This document shows, piece after piece, positions 1 to 6,039 of a stretch of 6,164 bases of DNA. Under the pieces are notes generated by a model. The model was not told the DNA's origin. It saw nothing but the letters and a program-made list of their open reading frames with translations, and searched no databases. Where the stretch lies: NCBI GenBank assembly GCA_009779295.1, contig WREN01000144.1, positions 1-6,164 of the forward strand, written 5' to 3'. The stretch is from Oscillospiraceae bacterium (GTDB lineage: Bacteria > Bacillota > Clostridia > Oscillospirales > CAG-272). Numbering within the stretch: position 1 is the stretch's first letter; the number at the start of each line of letters is the position of its first letter. A program made the translations under genes and the position numbers.

Positions 1-6
1 TAAATA

Positions 7-786
7 ATGAACGTATATTTTTACACAGATATGGAAGGTATCAGCGGTATAGATACTGCTGAAATGGTCGAATCAGATTCCCCGTCACGTGAATATACGC
101 GGCAGCGGTTGATGGTTGACGTGAACGCCGCGATTGACGGAGCGTTTGCGGGAGGAGCGGACAAAGTTTACGTTTGGGACGGACATGGTTCCGGCGTGAA
201 TTTTATTGAAGGTGAACTTGATACACGCGCTATACAAATTCCGTTGCGCAATATCAACCCCGACGAGTTAGCGTATATCGATGCCTTCATGCTCGTCGGT
301 ACGCACGCGATGTCAGGCACGCAGAACGCGTTCCTCGACCATACCCAAACGTCGATACATTTCCACGACTATTACATAAACGGGCGAAGGTACGGGGAAA
401 TCGGTCAATATGCCGTTTATGCGGGCTATTTCGATATACCGGTCGTTATGCTAACGGGCGACGAAGCCGCTTGTCACGAAGCGCGTATGTTTCTTGGAGA
501 TGTCGCAGTCGCTCCGGTCAAATACGCGGTTGAACGCAACAAAGCGATATTATACGACATCGATAAAACGAGCGAAACAATCCGTAACGCGGCGATTGCG
601 GGTATGCAGAAGATATATAAAATCAAACCGCACAAACCGATATTCCCGATTGAAGTAAAAATCAAGTTCAACCGCGCGGATTATTGTGACAGTTGGTGTC
701 CGCAATTTAATTTCGAGCGTATTGACGCGAGAACGGCGCGGAAAATCGTACATAAATTAACAAAGTTCCATGATTTGTTGTATTAA
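7..786 (+). CDS. M55-family zinc D-aminopeptidase (DppA-like)
   Basis: Predicted metallo-aminopeptidase of peptidase family M55, which removes N-terminal D-amino acids from short peptides such as D-Ala-D-Ala and probably acts in the cytosol. The N-terminus reads TDMEGISGI, giving Asp8 and Glu10, followed by His60 (DGHGSG), His100 (GTHAMSGT) and Glu131 (YGEIGQ). These match in order and nearly in spacing the D8, E10, H60, H104 and E133 zinc ligands of Bacillus subtilis DppA. His112 (LDHTQTS) lies where the family has a further active-site histidine. The GDEAACHEA stretch near 151-159 matches the family's GDD/GDE segment. At 259 residues it is slightly shorter than the roughly 274 of DppA. There is no signal peptide. 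The start codon fits the family N-terminus exactly, but its ribosome binding site lies outside the window. No dipeptide-transport genes follow it, unlike the Bacillus dpp operon; what lies upstream is unknown. The family call is firm, the physiological substrate is not. Confidence 0.9.
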   Translation: MNVYFYTDMEGISGIDTAEMVESDSPSREYTRQRLMVDVNAAIDGAFAGGADKVYVWDGHGSGVNFIEGELDTRAIQIPLRNINPDELAYIDAFMLVGTHAMSGTQNAFLDHTQTSIHFHDYYINGRRYGEIGQYAVYAGYFDIPVVMLTGDEAACHEARMFLGDVAVAPVKYAVERNKAILYDIDKTSETIRNAAIAGMQKIYKIKPHKPIFPIEVKIKFNRADYCDSWCPQFNFERIDARTARKIVHKLTKFHDLLY

Positions 787-788
787 CG

Positions 789-805
789 AATGTTATTTTA
801 ACATT
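789..805 (+). repeat. Perfect AT-rich inverted repeat after the D-aminopeptidase gene
   Basis: AATGTTA, a TTT loop, then TAACATT form a perfect 7-bp stem with a 3-base loop. It begins 3 bases after the stop codon at 786 and ends 7 bases before the -35 box of the next promoter. With only one G:C pair and no long T-run after it (TTAAT), it would be a poor intrinsic terminator. It could instead be an operator for the downstream operon. Confidence 0.5.
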
Positions 806-812
806 TTAATGC

Positions 813-841
813 TTGAAAAATTTATAAATATGTAGTAAAAT
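813..841 (+). promoter_or_regulatory. Predicted vegetative promoter of the ireB-ireB-AKR-ribF-dacF operon
   Basis: TTGAAA (813-818) and TAAAAT (836-841) are separated by 17 bases, a close match to the housekeeping sigma consensus at ideal spacing. Transcription would start near 848, giving a leader of only about 15 bases made up almost entirely of the ribosome binding site GAGGGAG (848-854). A weaker alternative is TTAACA (798-803) with TATAAA (823-828) at 19-base spacing, which would give a slightly longer leader. Confidence 0.55.
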
Positions 842-862
842 AATAAAGAGGGAGATGATAAT

Positions 863-1144
863 ATGGCCGACAAAAGAAAAGACAAGTTTGCCGGAGATAA
901 TGAAAAGACATTAACTTTTTCGCTGAAAACTGATAGAGAACAAGAAGTAAGAAATGTTCTTTCGATTGTGTGCAACGCTTTGAGCGAACGAGGATACGAA
1001 GATCCTGTCGGGCAGATTATCGGATATTTAATAGCGGATGAACCCACTTATATAACGGCTCATAACAACGCCCGGAACCTTATACGAAAATTTGACCGGC
1101 ATGAAATATTAAGCATAATTATGAAATCATATTTGAATATATAA
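863..1144 (+). CDS. ireB: IreB/ReoM-family regulatory phosphoprotein, copy 1 (UPF0297)
   Basis: Small cytosolic regulator of the IreB/ReoM (UPF0297) family. In Enterococcus faecalis, IreB is phosphorylated by the PASTA kinase IreK and affects cephalosporin resistance. The Listeria homologue ReoM controls ClpCP-dependent degradation of MurA, the first committed enzyme of peptidoglycan synthesis. Family landmarks are an N-terminal phospho-acceptor region KTLTF (Thr16, Thr18), an ALSERGY helix end (39-45), VGQIIGYL (49-56), EPTYIT (60-65), NNARNLIRK (68-76) and a C-terminal KSYLN. At 93 residues it is a little longer than usual, because of a charged N-terminal extension (MADKRKDK) absent from copy 2. 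Compared with the more typical copy 2 it carries an extra residue in the turn after GY and has Cys37 and His80 where copy 2 has Tyr and Asp, so it looks the more diverged of the pair. A strong GAGGGAG site sits 8 bases upstream of the ATG. It is the first gene of the operon. Confidence 0.9.
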   Translation: MADKRKDKFAGDNEKTLTFSLKTDREQEVRNVLSIVCNALSERGYEDPVGQIIGYLIADEPTYITAHNNARNLIRKFDRHEILSIIMKSYLNI

Positions 1145-1162
1145 ATATTAGGAGATGAAAAC

Positions 1163-1420
1163 ATGCCTAACGGAGAAAATGAAAAGACATTAACCTTTTC
1201 ATTGAAAAATGAAAGGGAACTTGAAATCAAAAATGTTCTCATGACTGTTTATGAAGCGTTAAACGAGAAAGGATATAGTTCTATTGGGCAAATTGCCGGA
1301 TATATACTTTCGGAGGATCCGACGTTTATAACCAATCATAAAAATGCCCGGAGCCTTATACGCAAAATCGACCGCGACGAACTCTTGAGCGTTCTGCTGA
1401 AATCATATTTGAACGTATGA
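1163..1420 (+). CDS. ireB: IreB/ReoM-family regulatory phosphoprotein, copy 2 (UPF0297)
   Basis: Second IreB/ReoM homologue, 85 residues, the usual family size and closer to the family pattern than copy 1. Visible landmarks are KTLTFSL (Thr9 and Thr11; the family's kinase-targeted Thr lies in this segment), VYEALNEKGY (29-38), IGQIAGYIL (41-49), DPTFITNHKNAR (52-63), LIRK (65-68), DRDEL and the C-terminal KSYLNV. It begins 18 bases after copy 1, with AGGAGAT (1150-1156) 6 bases before the ATG. Its stop overlaps the next start as ATGA (1417-1420), so the reductase downstream is probably translated by coupling. In most Firmicutes ireB sits beside ruvX and a DUF1292 gene after alaS; neither neighbour is present here. 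No kinase gene lies in the window, so phosphorylation is inferred from the family. Which copy is the true IreB orthologue cannot be settled here. Confidence 0.93.
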   Translation: MPNGENEKTLTFSLKNERELEIKNVLMTVYEALNEKGYSSIGQIAGYILSEDPTFITNHKNARSLIRKIDRDELLSVLLKSYLNV

Positions 1421-2367
1421 AATACGTTCCGCTTGGCGACAGCGGTATAGTTGTTTCGCAATTATGTTTCGGTTCGCTGACGGTCGGACCTTTGCAGGCG
1501 AATCTTCCGGTCGAAGAAGGCGCAGAAGTCATCTCCTACGCTTTTTCACGCGGGATAAATTTTATCGATACCGCGCAGTATTATGAAAATTATAGGTATA
1601 TCAAACTTACGGATGATATAATCATCTCATCCAAAACATACGCGTATAACCGCGCACAGGCAATCGACGCGGTTGAAGAGGCGCGCAGAGAATTGAACCG
1701 TGATTCCAAACGTGATTACGTTGATATTTTCATGCTCCACGAACAGGAGAGCATCCATACGTTGCGCGGTCATATGGAAGCATTGGAGTATTTATTCGAA
1801 GCGAAAGAGAAGGGAATCATCCGCGCTGTGGGAGTTTCTATGCACCATGTCGCGGCGGTTGAAGGAGTTTGCGAATTGAAGAAGCGCGGATATCCTATCA
1901 ATTGCATACACCCTATTTACAATATGCTGGGGATTGGTATCGCCGACGGCACCGTCTCAGAAATGGTTTGCGCCATGACCAAAGCGAAAGACTTGGGAAT
2001 CGGCATATTCTCAATGAAACCTCTCGCGGGCGGACATCTCTACAATAGAGCCGCTGAAGCGTTTGATTTCGTGCTTGCCTGCAATGCAATTGCTTCCGTT
2101 GCGGTGGGAATGCAATCGATAGCTGAAGTTGACGCGAATATAAATTATTTCGAAAGTTTAGAGAAAATGGCATTTGATAATTTAAACAAAGTAAAACGCC
2201 GCTTATTTATAGAAAATTATTGTTCCGGCTGTGGGAATTGTGTTAAACGTTGCGGACAAAGGGCGTTGAGAATCAAAGATTCTCAAGCTCAAGTTGATAT
2301 TGACCGTTGTGTATTGTGCGGATATTGTGCTAAAGTTTGCGAATTATTTGCTATAAAGGTTTTGTGA
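1417..2367 (+). CDS. Aldo/keto reductase with C-terminal 2x[4Fe-4S] ferredoxin domain
   Basis: Predicted cytosolic oxidoreductase made of an aldo/keto reductase (AKR) TIM barrel (about residues 1-250) and a bacterial ferredoxin-like tail (about 265-316). The AKR tetrad is visible: Asp51 and Tyr56 in FIDTAQYY, Lys73 in IISSK and His108 in IFMLH. The sequence MKPLAGGHL later in the barrel matches the cofactor-binding end of this subgroup. The tail carries two CxxCxxCxxxC clusters, Cys269/272/275/279 and Cys298/301/304/308, enough for two [4Fe-4S] centres. Neither cluster has the proline that commonly follows the last cysteine in ferredoxins. Such fusions are common in anaerobic Clostridia and usually have no assigned substrate. 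The barrel and NAD(P)H binding are family knowledge; electron transfer between NAD(P)H and the clusters is inference. The start overlaps the ireB copy 2 stop by four bases and has no strong ribosome binding site of its own, which fits translational coupling. Confidence 0.9.
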   Translation: MKYVPLGDSGIVVSQLCFGSLTVGPLQANLPVEEGAEVISYAFSRGINFIDTAQYYENYRYIKLTDDIIISSKTYAYNRAQAIDAVEEARRELNRDSKRDYVDIFMLHEQESIHTLRGHMEALEYLFEAKEKGIIRAVGVSMHHVAAVEGVCELKKRGYPINCIHPIYNMLGIGIADGTVSEMVCAMTKAKDLGIGIFSMKPLAGGHLYNRAAEAFDFVLACNAIASVAVGMQSIAEVDANINYFESLEKMAFDNLNKVKRRLFIENYCSGCGNCVKRCGQRALRIKDSQAQVDIDRCVLCGYCAKVCELFAIKVL

Positions 2368-2370
2368 TAT

Positions 2371-3222
2371 ATGACCAAAAAACATGTGATAGCTTTGGGA
2401 AATTTCGACGGCGTTCATATCGGGCATCAGAAACTGCTCGAAACGACCGTTACCGAAAGTATAAAATTAAACGCCGTTCCGGCTGTTTGGAGTTTGAAAT
2501 ACGAGAACAGGCAGTACATAACAACCATTCCGGAAAAAGTTGAACTATTAAAATCCTTCGGTATTCAAACGGCGATATTCGAAGAGTTTAAAAATGTTTG
2601 CGAATATTCACCCGAACGTTTCGTGAAAGAGATATTGATTGACAAATTTAATTGCGTGACGGCGGTTTGCGGGTTTAATTTCCGATTCGGACAAAACCGT
2701 TCGGGTACGGCTGATACGCTCCGCAGTTTGATTAATTGCATTATAATCTCTCCCGTTACATACAACGATGAAATCATCAGCTCGACGTTGATACGCAGCG
2801 TTATAACTAACGGTGATATGGAACATGTGCGGGAAATTTTGGGACATCCTTACTCGGTTAAAAATACAGTAATCGCCGGCAAACGGCTCGGACATAAAAT
2901 CGGCGTGCCGACTGCCAACCAAACATTCCCGGAAGGGCAGATCATTCCGGCGTATGGAGTATACTGCACGCGCTGCACGATCGATAACATTACATATGAT
3001 TGCGTGACGAACGTCGGAGTTAAACCGACTGTTGCCATTTTGAATCAGGTTATTTGCGAAACGCACATAATCGGTTATAACGGAATCCTATATGACTCTG
3101 TACTCAAAATAGATTTTTATAAATATTTAAGAAGTGAAAAAAAGTTTGATTCGCTTGATGAATTGAAACAGGCGATCGATTGTGATATTAAAAAAGCTGA
3201 GGAATATTTTAAAAATGATTAG
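2371..3222 (+). CDS. ribF: Bifunctional riboflavin kinase / FMN adenylyltransferase (FAD synthetase)
   Basis: Makes FMN from riboflavin and ATP, then FAD from FMN and ATP, in the cytosol. The N-terminal adenylyltransferase domain opens with GNFDGVHIGHQ (residues 10-20), containing the nucleotidyltransferase HxGH signature His16-x-Gly-His19. It continues with CGFNFRFGQNRSG and ISSTLIR (136-142), matching the family ISSTxIR element. The C-terminal kinase domain starts with LGHPYSVKNTVIAGKRLG, carries the metal/ATP motif PTAN (180-183), GVYC, VGVKPTV and a Glu at 230 (CETHI) in the place of the catalytic base. At 283 residues it is shorter than the usual 305-315, mainly because only nine residues precede GNFDGVH, so the first strand is trimmed; no better upstream start exists in frame before the previous stop. 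AAAGG (2355-2359) lies about 11 bases before the ATG and only three bases separate it from the reductase gene. In many bacteria ribF follows truB; that neighbour is absent. Confidence 0.95.
   Translation: MTKKHVIALGNFDGVHIGHQKLLETTVTESIKLNAVPAVWSLKYENRQYITTIPEKVELLKSFGIQTAIFEEFKNVCEYSPERFVKEILIDKFNCVTAVCGFNFRFGQNRSGTADTLRSLINCIIISPVTYNDEIISSTLIRSVITNGDMEHVREILGHPYSVKNTVIAGKRLGHKIGVPTANQTFPEGQIIPAYGVYCTRCTIDNITYDCVTNVGVKPTVAILNQVICETHIIGYNGILYDSVLKIDFYKYLRSEKKFDSLDELKQAIDCDIKKAEEYFKND
3199..3204 (+). promoter_or_regulatory. Ribosome binding site supporting the start of the DacF-like gene at 3215
   Basis: GAGGAA lies 10 bases before the ATG at 3215, inside the end of ribF. The alternative GTG at 3182 would add 11 residues ahead of a normal signal peptide and would overlap ribF by 41 bases. 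The ATG at 3215 overlaps ribF by 8 bases and puts a positive residue then a hydrophobic core right at the N-terminus, so it is preferred. Confidence 0.6.
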
Positions 3223-4519
3223 ATTTATTTCTATAGTATTATGTATTTGGATATTATTGGGTATAAGTATATTCGCAAACGAATATGACCCGCCAAAAAT
3301 CACAAAAGCTACATATTGGTATCTTTACAACATCAACAACGACCGCGTTATGGAAACGTCACCAAATGAAACGTACCGCATATATCCGGCTTCGACGGTT
3401 AAAATTATGACGGCTATCATTGCTTTGGAATATTACGGCACGAACATTACAAAAGAGATTACCGTTACCGCTGAACCCATCAGGCGCATAACCGGTAACA
3501 ATATCCGTCTCAGGAACGGCGAAGTCACGACCGCCGAAGCGTTGATAAACGCGGTTATAGTCGGCGGATCGAATGACGCGACAAACGTCCTTGCGTATGA
3601 TATAGCCGGAGGTATTGCCGAGTTTGTGGTTTTGATGAATGAAAAAGCCAGAAACATAGGTTGTACTAATACCGTTTATACAAATCCGACAGGATTGCAC
3701 GACGATAGAATGTACACGACGCTTGCGGATATGGCGAAAATATCGTTATACGCTTATAGACTGAGCCGTTTTATGGAGATGGCTTCGCAACGGGTTTATG
3801 ATATGCCGCCGACAAATGTTTCGAGAAGCCGCCCGATCACCAACCGTAATCTTTTCGTTACAAACCACCTCGACGACCGGTATTATAACCCTGAGGCAAT
3901 GGGAATGAACGCGGGTTATACAACTCAGGCGGGAGACTGCCTTATCACAGTGGTTAATCATGGAGGGCTTATATTTCTTTGTATTGTAACCGGCGCGCAA
4001 AGAGATGAAGAAAATACTTATTCCTATATCGAGGCGCAGAGACTGCTTGAATGGGCGTATACTACATGGGATTATATCACGGTCCTTGAAGATACGTCCG
4101 TAGTATGCGAAGCGCCCGTGAAATTGTCAAACAACGCAGACACGATAGCTTTTTACCCGCAGTACAAAGTGGAATTGTTTTTGCCGATCAATACGGATGT
4201 AGAAAAAGATGTCGATAAAGTATTTACTATGTATGAAACTGAATATTCGGCGCCGATCGAAAGCGGAATGGAAGGCGGACTCCTTTCATTATATTACAAA
4301 GGCGAACTGGTTTCGAGAGTGCCTTTGGTGACTAAGAATCATGTGGATGAAAGCCGGGCGATGTATTTTTCAGAATTTGCAGGTAACATTGTAAGCGCGC
4401 GCTGGTTTTGGACGACCGCCGGAATTGCGGCGGTTGTGATAACTTGTTACATATTTGTCAATGCGGCGCTGCGTTATAATAGGCAAAAAAGAAAGCAAAT
4501 GAGAAAAAAAACAAAATAA
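3215..4519 (+). CDS. DacF-like D-alanyl-D-alanine carboxypeptidase family protein (S11) with degenerate SxN and KTG motifs
   Basis: Exported, membrane-anchored low-molecular-weight penicillin-binding protein of peptidase family S11, which normally trims the terminal D-Ala from peptidoglycan stem pentapeptides. With the start at 3215 it has 434 residues. These include a signal peptide (about 1-21, likely cut after IFA), the nucleophile motif Ser60-Thr-Val-Lys63 (PASTVKIMT), NPTGLHD (157-163), a beta-rich C-terminal region, one transmembrane helix near 397-419 and a basic tail. The other two catalytic motifs are altered. The SxN position reads Gly118-Ser119-Asn120 (VGGSNDA), so the canonical Ser is Gly. 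The KTG position reads Asn232-Ala233-Gly234 (GMNAGYT), so the Lys and Thr are gone. The surrounding residues align well, so this looks like a variant subfamily rather than decay; there is no frameshift or stop. Function may be weak, altered or non-catalytic. It is the last gene of the operon and overlaps ribF by eight bases. Confidence 0.9.
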   Translation: MIRFISIVLCIWILLGISIFANEYDPPKITKATYWYLYNINNDRVMETSPNETYRIYPASTVKIMTAIIALEYYGTNITKEITVTAEPIRRITGNNIRLRNGEVTTAEALINAVIVGGSNDATNVLAYDIAGGIAEFVVLMNEKARNIGCTNTVYTNPTGLHDDRMYTTLADMAKISLYAYRLSRFMEMASQRVYDMPPTNVSRSRPITNRNLFVTNHLDDRYYNPEAMGMNAGYTTQAGDCLITVVNHGGLIFLCIVTGAQRDEENTYSYIEAQRLLEWAYTTWDYITVLEDTSVVCEAPVKLSNNADTIAFYPQYKVELFLPINTDVEKDVDKVFTMYETEYSAPIESGMEGGLLSLYYKGELVSRVPLVTKNHVDESRAMYFSEFAGNIVSARWFWTTAGIAAVVITCYIFVNAALRYNRQKRKQMRKKTK

Positions 4520-4520
4520 T

Positions 4521-4548
4521 TTGCATGAATAGTATTGCAATCATGCAA
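4521..4548 (+). promoter_or_regulatory. Nested inverted repeats, candidate operator before the citrate-synthase-like gene
   Basis: TTGCATGA (4521-4528) and TCATGCAA (4541-4548) form a perfect 8-bp inverted repeat around a 12-base centre. Inside it, TTGCA (4535-4539) pairs with TGCAA (4544-4548), and ATTGCAAT (4534-4541) is itself palindromic. The set surrounds the -35 box of the promoter. As RNA it could form a hairpin after the DacF-like gene, but A-residues follow instead of a T-run, so a + strand intrinsic terminator is unlikely. A repressor or activator site is the better reading. Confidence 0.5.
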
Positions 4549-4563
4549 AAAATGCTGTATAAT
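4535..4563 (+). promoter_or_regulatory. Predicted vegetative promoter of the citrate-synthase-like gene
   Basis: TTGCAA (4535-4540) and a perfect TATAAT (4558-4563) are 17 bases apart. Transcription would begin near 4570, leaving a leader of about 45 bases that is AT-rich and unstructured by eye. AAGTGAGAG (4597-4605) is the probable ribosome binding site, 9 bases before the ATG. The promoter implies that this gene can be expressed separately from the upstream operon. Confidence 0.7.
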
Positions 4564-4614
4564 ATACAAATATACCTATTTATTATTATTTTTTGAAAGT
4601 GAGAGACTTTAATC

Positions 4615-6039
4615 ATGCAGGAAAAACCAAATAACCGTACATTAACATATTCGGATGCTACAAATTTACTTGAACAATCTGCCTTCAGATACGAATTACA
4701 GGACAGGGAAACTCCGAATTTATACCGCCATTTATTTGATTACGAATCCATACCGAAAGTATCGTTCAATCACCGAACGGTACCGATGAACATGCCAGCG
4801 GAGATATGGATAACAGACACAACGTTCCGTGACGGTCAGCAATCGACGTCGCCGTTTACGGTAGAACAAATTGTACATCTTTATAAATTGCTTCACAAAC
4901 TCGGCGGACCGAAAGGCATTGTCAGGCAAAGCGAATTTTTTGTATATACGGATAAAGACCGTCAGGCAGTTAAAGAATGTCTTGAACTCGGATATGAATT
5001 TCCTGAGGTGACAAGCTGGATACGCGCCAACGACAACGATTTTGCGCTTGTAAAAGAATTGGGATTGAAAGAAACCGGTATACTTGTCAGTTGCTCGGAT
5101 TATCACATCTACAACAAAATGGGATTGACGCGCACAAAGGCGTTGGATAAATATCTCGGTGTAGTCAAGAATGTACTTGATTACGGCATACGTCCGCGCT
5201 GCCATTTTGAGGACATCACAAGAGCGGATTTCTACGGGTTCGTGATTCCGTTTGCAGAGGCTTTATATAAAGAAGGATTAAATGCGGGTATACCGATCAA
5301 GATCCGCGCGTGTGATACTATGGGATATGGCGTTACATATCCTGGAGCGGCGCTTCCGAGAAGTGTTGCCGGTATAATTTACGGGCTGACACATTACGCG
5401 GGTATTCCGAGCGCGTTAATCGAATGGCATGGTCATAACGATTTCTACAAAGTCGTGACGAGTGCGTCTACCGCATGGCTTTACGGCGCATCGGGCGTGA
5501 ACTGCGCGCTACTCGGCATAGGCGAACGCACGGGCAACTGTCCGCTTGAGGCGATGGTGATTGAGTACGCCTCGTTAAAGGGTACCACGGACGGAATGGA
5601 CACGCTTGCGATAACGGAGATCGCGGAATATTTTGAGAGAGAAATCGGTTATGAAATACCTTCTCGTACTCCGTTCGTCGGACGGAATTTCAACGTGACG
5701 CGCGCGGGTATACACGCGGACGGTCTTTTGAAAGATGAGGAAATATATAATATCTTTAACACTTCAAAAATATTAGGCAGACCCGCGACCGTAGCGGTTG
5801 ACTCGTTCAGCGGGCTCGCGGGAATCGCGCATTGGATCAACGGATTCTTTAGATTGGCAGGAACGCCGGACGCTATCGACAAACGCGCTCCGATTGTTGC
5901 CGCTATGAAGGATGTAGTTGACGCGGAATATGCCGCCGGACGCAATACCGTTATGGGCGATGAGGAGCTTGAAACGATTATGCGGAATATCGATAAGACA
6001 GAATATGAGAGGTTTGTGCACATTCATTTGAAGAAGTAG
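4615..6039 (+). CDS. HMGL-like (DRE-TIM) acyl transferase, probably Re-citrate synthase
   Basis: Member of the HMGL-like/DRE-TIM family (isopropylmalate, homocitrate and Re-citrate synthases), which condenses acetyl-CoA with a 2-oxo acid using a divalent metal in the cytosol. After an N-terminal stretch of about 60 residues comes DTTFRDGQQ (Arg72, Asp73, Gln76), then RQSEFF (Glu107), CHFEDITRAD (196-205), CDTMGYG, the metal-binding WHGHND (His272, His274) and GERTGN (303-308), then NVTRAGIHADG. The wording of these motifs (FEDITRAD, CDTMGYGVTYPGA, GGPKGIVRQSEFF) recalls the Clostridium kluyveri-type Re-citrate synthase more than LeuA or NifV, which have PDTVGY-like and EDASR-like versions; this is from memory, without alignment. 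There is no room for a LeuA regulatory domain after the barrel. If correct, it forms citrate from oxaloacetate for 2-oxoglutarate and glutamate synthesis in an anaerobe lacking the Si-type enzyme. It has its own promoter. Family certain, exact substrate not. Confidence 0.85.
   Translation: MQEKPNNRTLTYSDATNLLEQSAFRYELQDRETPNLYRHLFDYESIPKVSFNHRTVPMNMPAEIWITDTTFRDGQQSTSPFTVEQIVHLYKLLHKLGGPKGIVRQSEFFVYTDKDRQAVKECLELGYEFPEVTSWIRANDNDFALVKELGLKETGILVSCSDYHIYNKMGLTRTKALDKYLGVVKNVLDYGIRPRCHFEDITRADFYGFVIPFAEALYKEGLNAGIPIKIRACDTMGYGVTYPGAALPRSVAGIIYGLTHYAGIPSALIEWHGHNDFYKVVTSASTAWLYGASGVNCALLGIGERTGNCPLEAMVIEYASLKGTTDGMDTLAITEIAEYFEREIGYEIPSRTPFVGRNFNVTRAGIHADGLLKDEEIYNIFNTSKILGRPATVAVDSFSGLAGIAHWINGFFRLAGTPDAIDKRAPIVAAMKDVVDAEYAAGRNTVMGDEELETIMRNIDKTEYERFVHIHLKK

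Larger units (their letters stand above)
848..1420 (+). repeat. Tandem duplication covering the ireB gene and its ribosome binding site
   Basis: Two adjacent copies, about 848-1144 and 1150-1420, encode proteins identical at about 49 of 80 aligned positions (hand count) with a single one-residue gap. DNA similarity is also plain. Both start with GGAGATGA before the ATG. A 17-base run AATGAAAAGACATTAAC is identical at 899-915 and 1178-1194, and a 16-base run TGAAATCATATTTGAA at 1122-1137 and 1398-1413. The shared run in the translation-initiation region shows that the duplicated unit included the ribosome binding site. Confidence 0.85.

Noticed and set aside
1060..1242. A small - strand open frame across the ireB junction
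   Set aside because: It spans the two ireB copies in antisense and arises from their coding sequence; nothing independent supports it.
2608..3066. A 152-codon open frame on the - strand opposite ribF
   Set aside because: It lies wholly within a clear ribF gene, has no recognisable motif and no ribosome binding site; it mirrors the coding bias of the + strand.
3182..3214. GTG start at 3182 for the DacF-like gene
   Set aside because: It would put 11 extra residues before a normal signal peptide and overlap ribF by 41 bases, while the ATG at 3215 has GAGGAA upstream.
4521..4563. Intrinsic terminator after the DacF-like gene
   Set aside because: The hairpin arms are followed by A-residues, not a T-run, on the + strand, and a promoter overlaps the site.
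4732..5205. A 157-codon open frame on the - strand opposite the citrate-synthase-like gene
   Set aside because: It is antisense to a conserved barrel, with low-complexity basic composition and no family resemblance.
5649..6023. A 124-codon Ser-rich open frame on the - strand
   Set aside because: It is antisense to the end of the citrate-synthase-like gene; the composition is a shadow effect and no promoter or ribosome binding site supports it.
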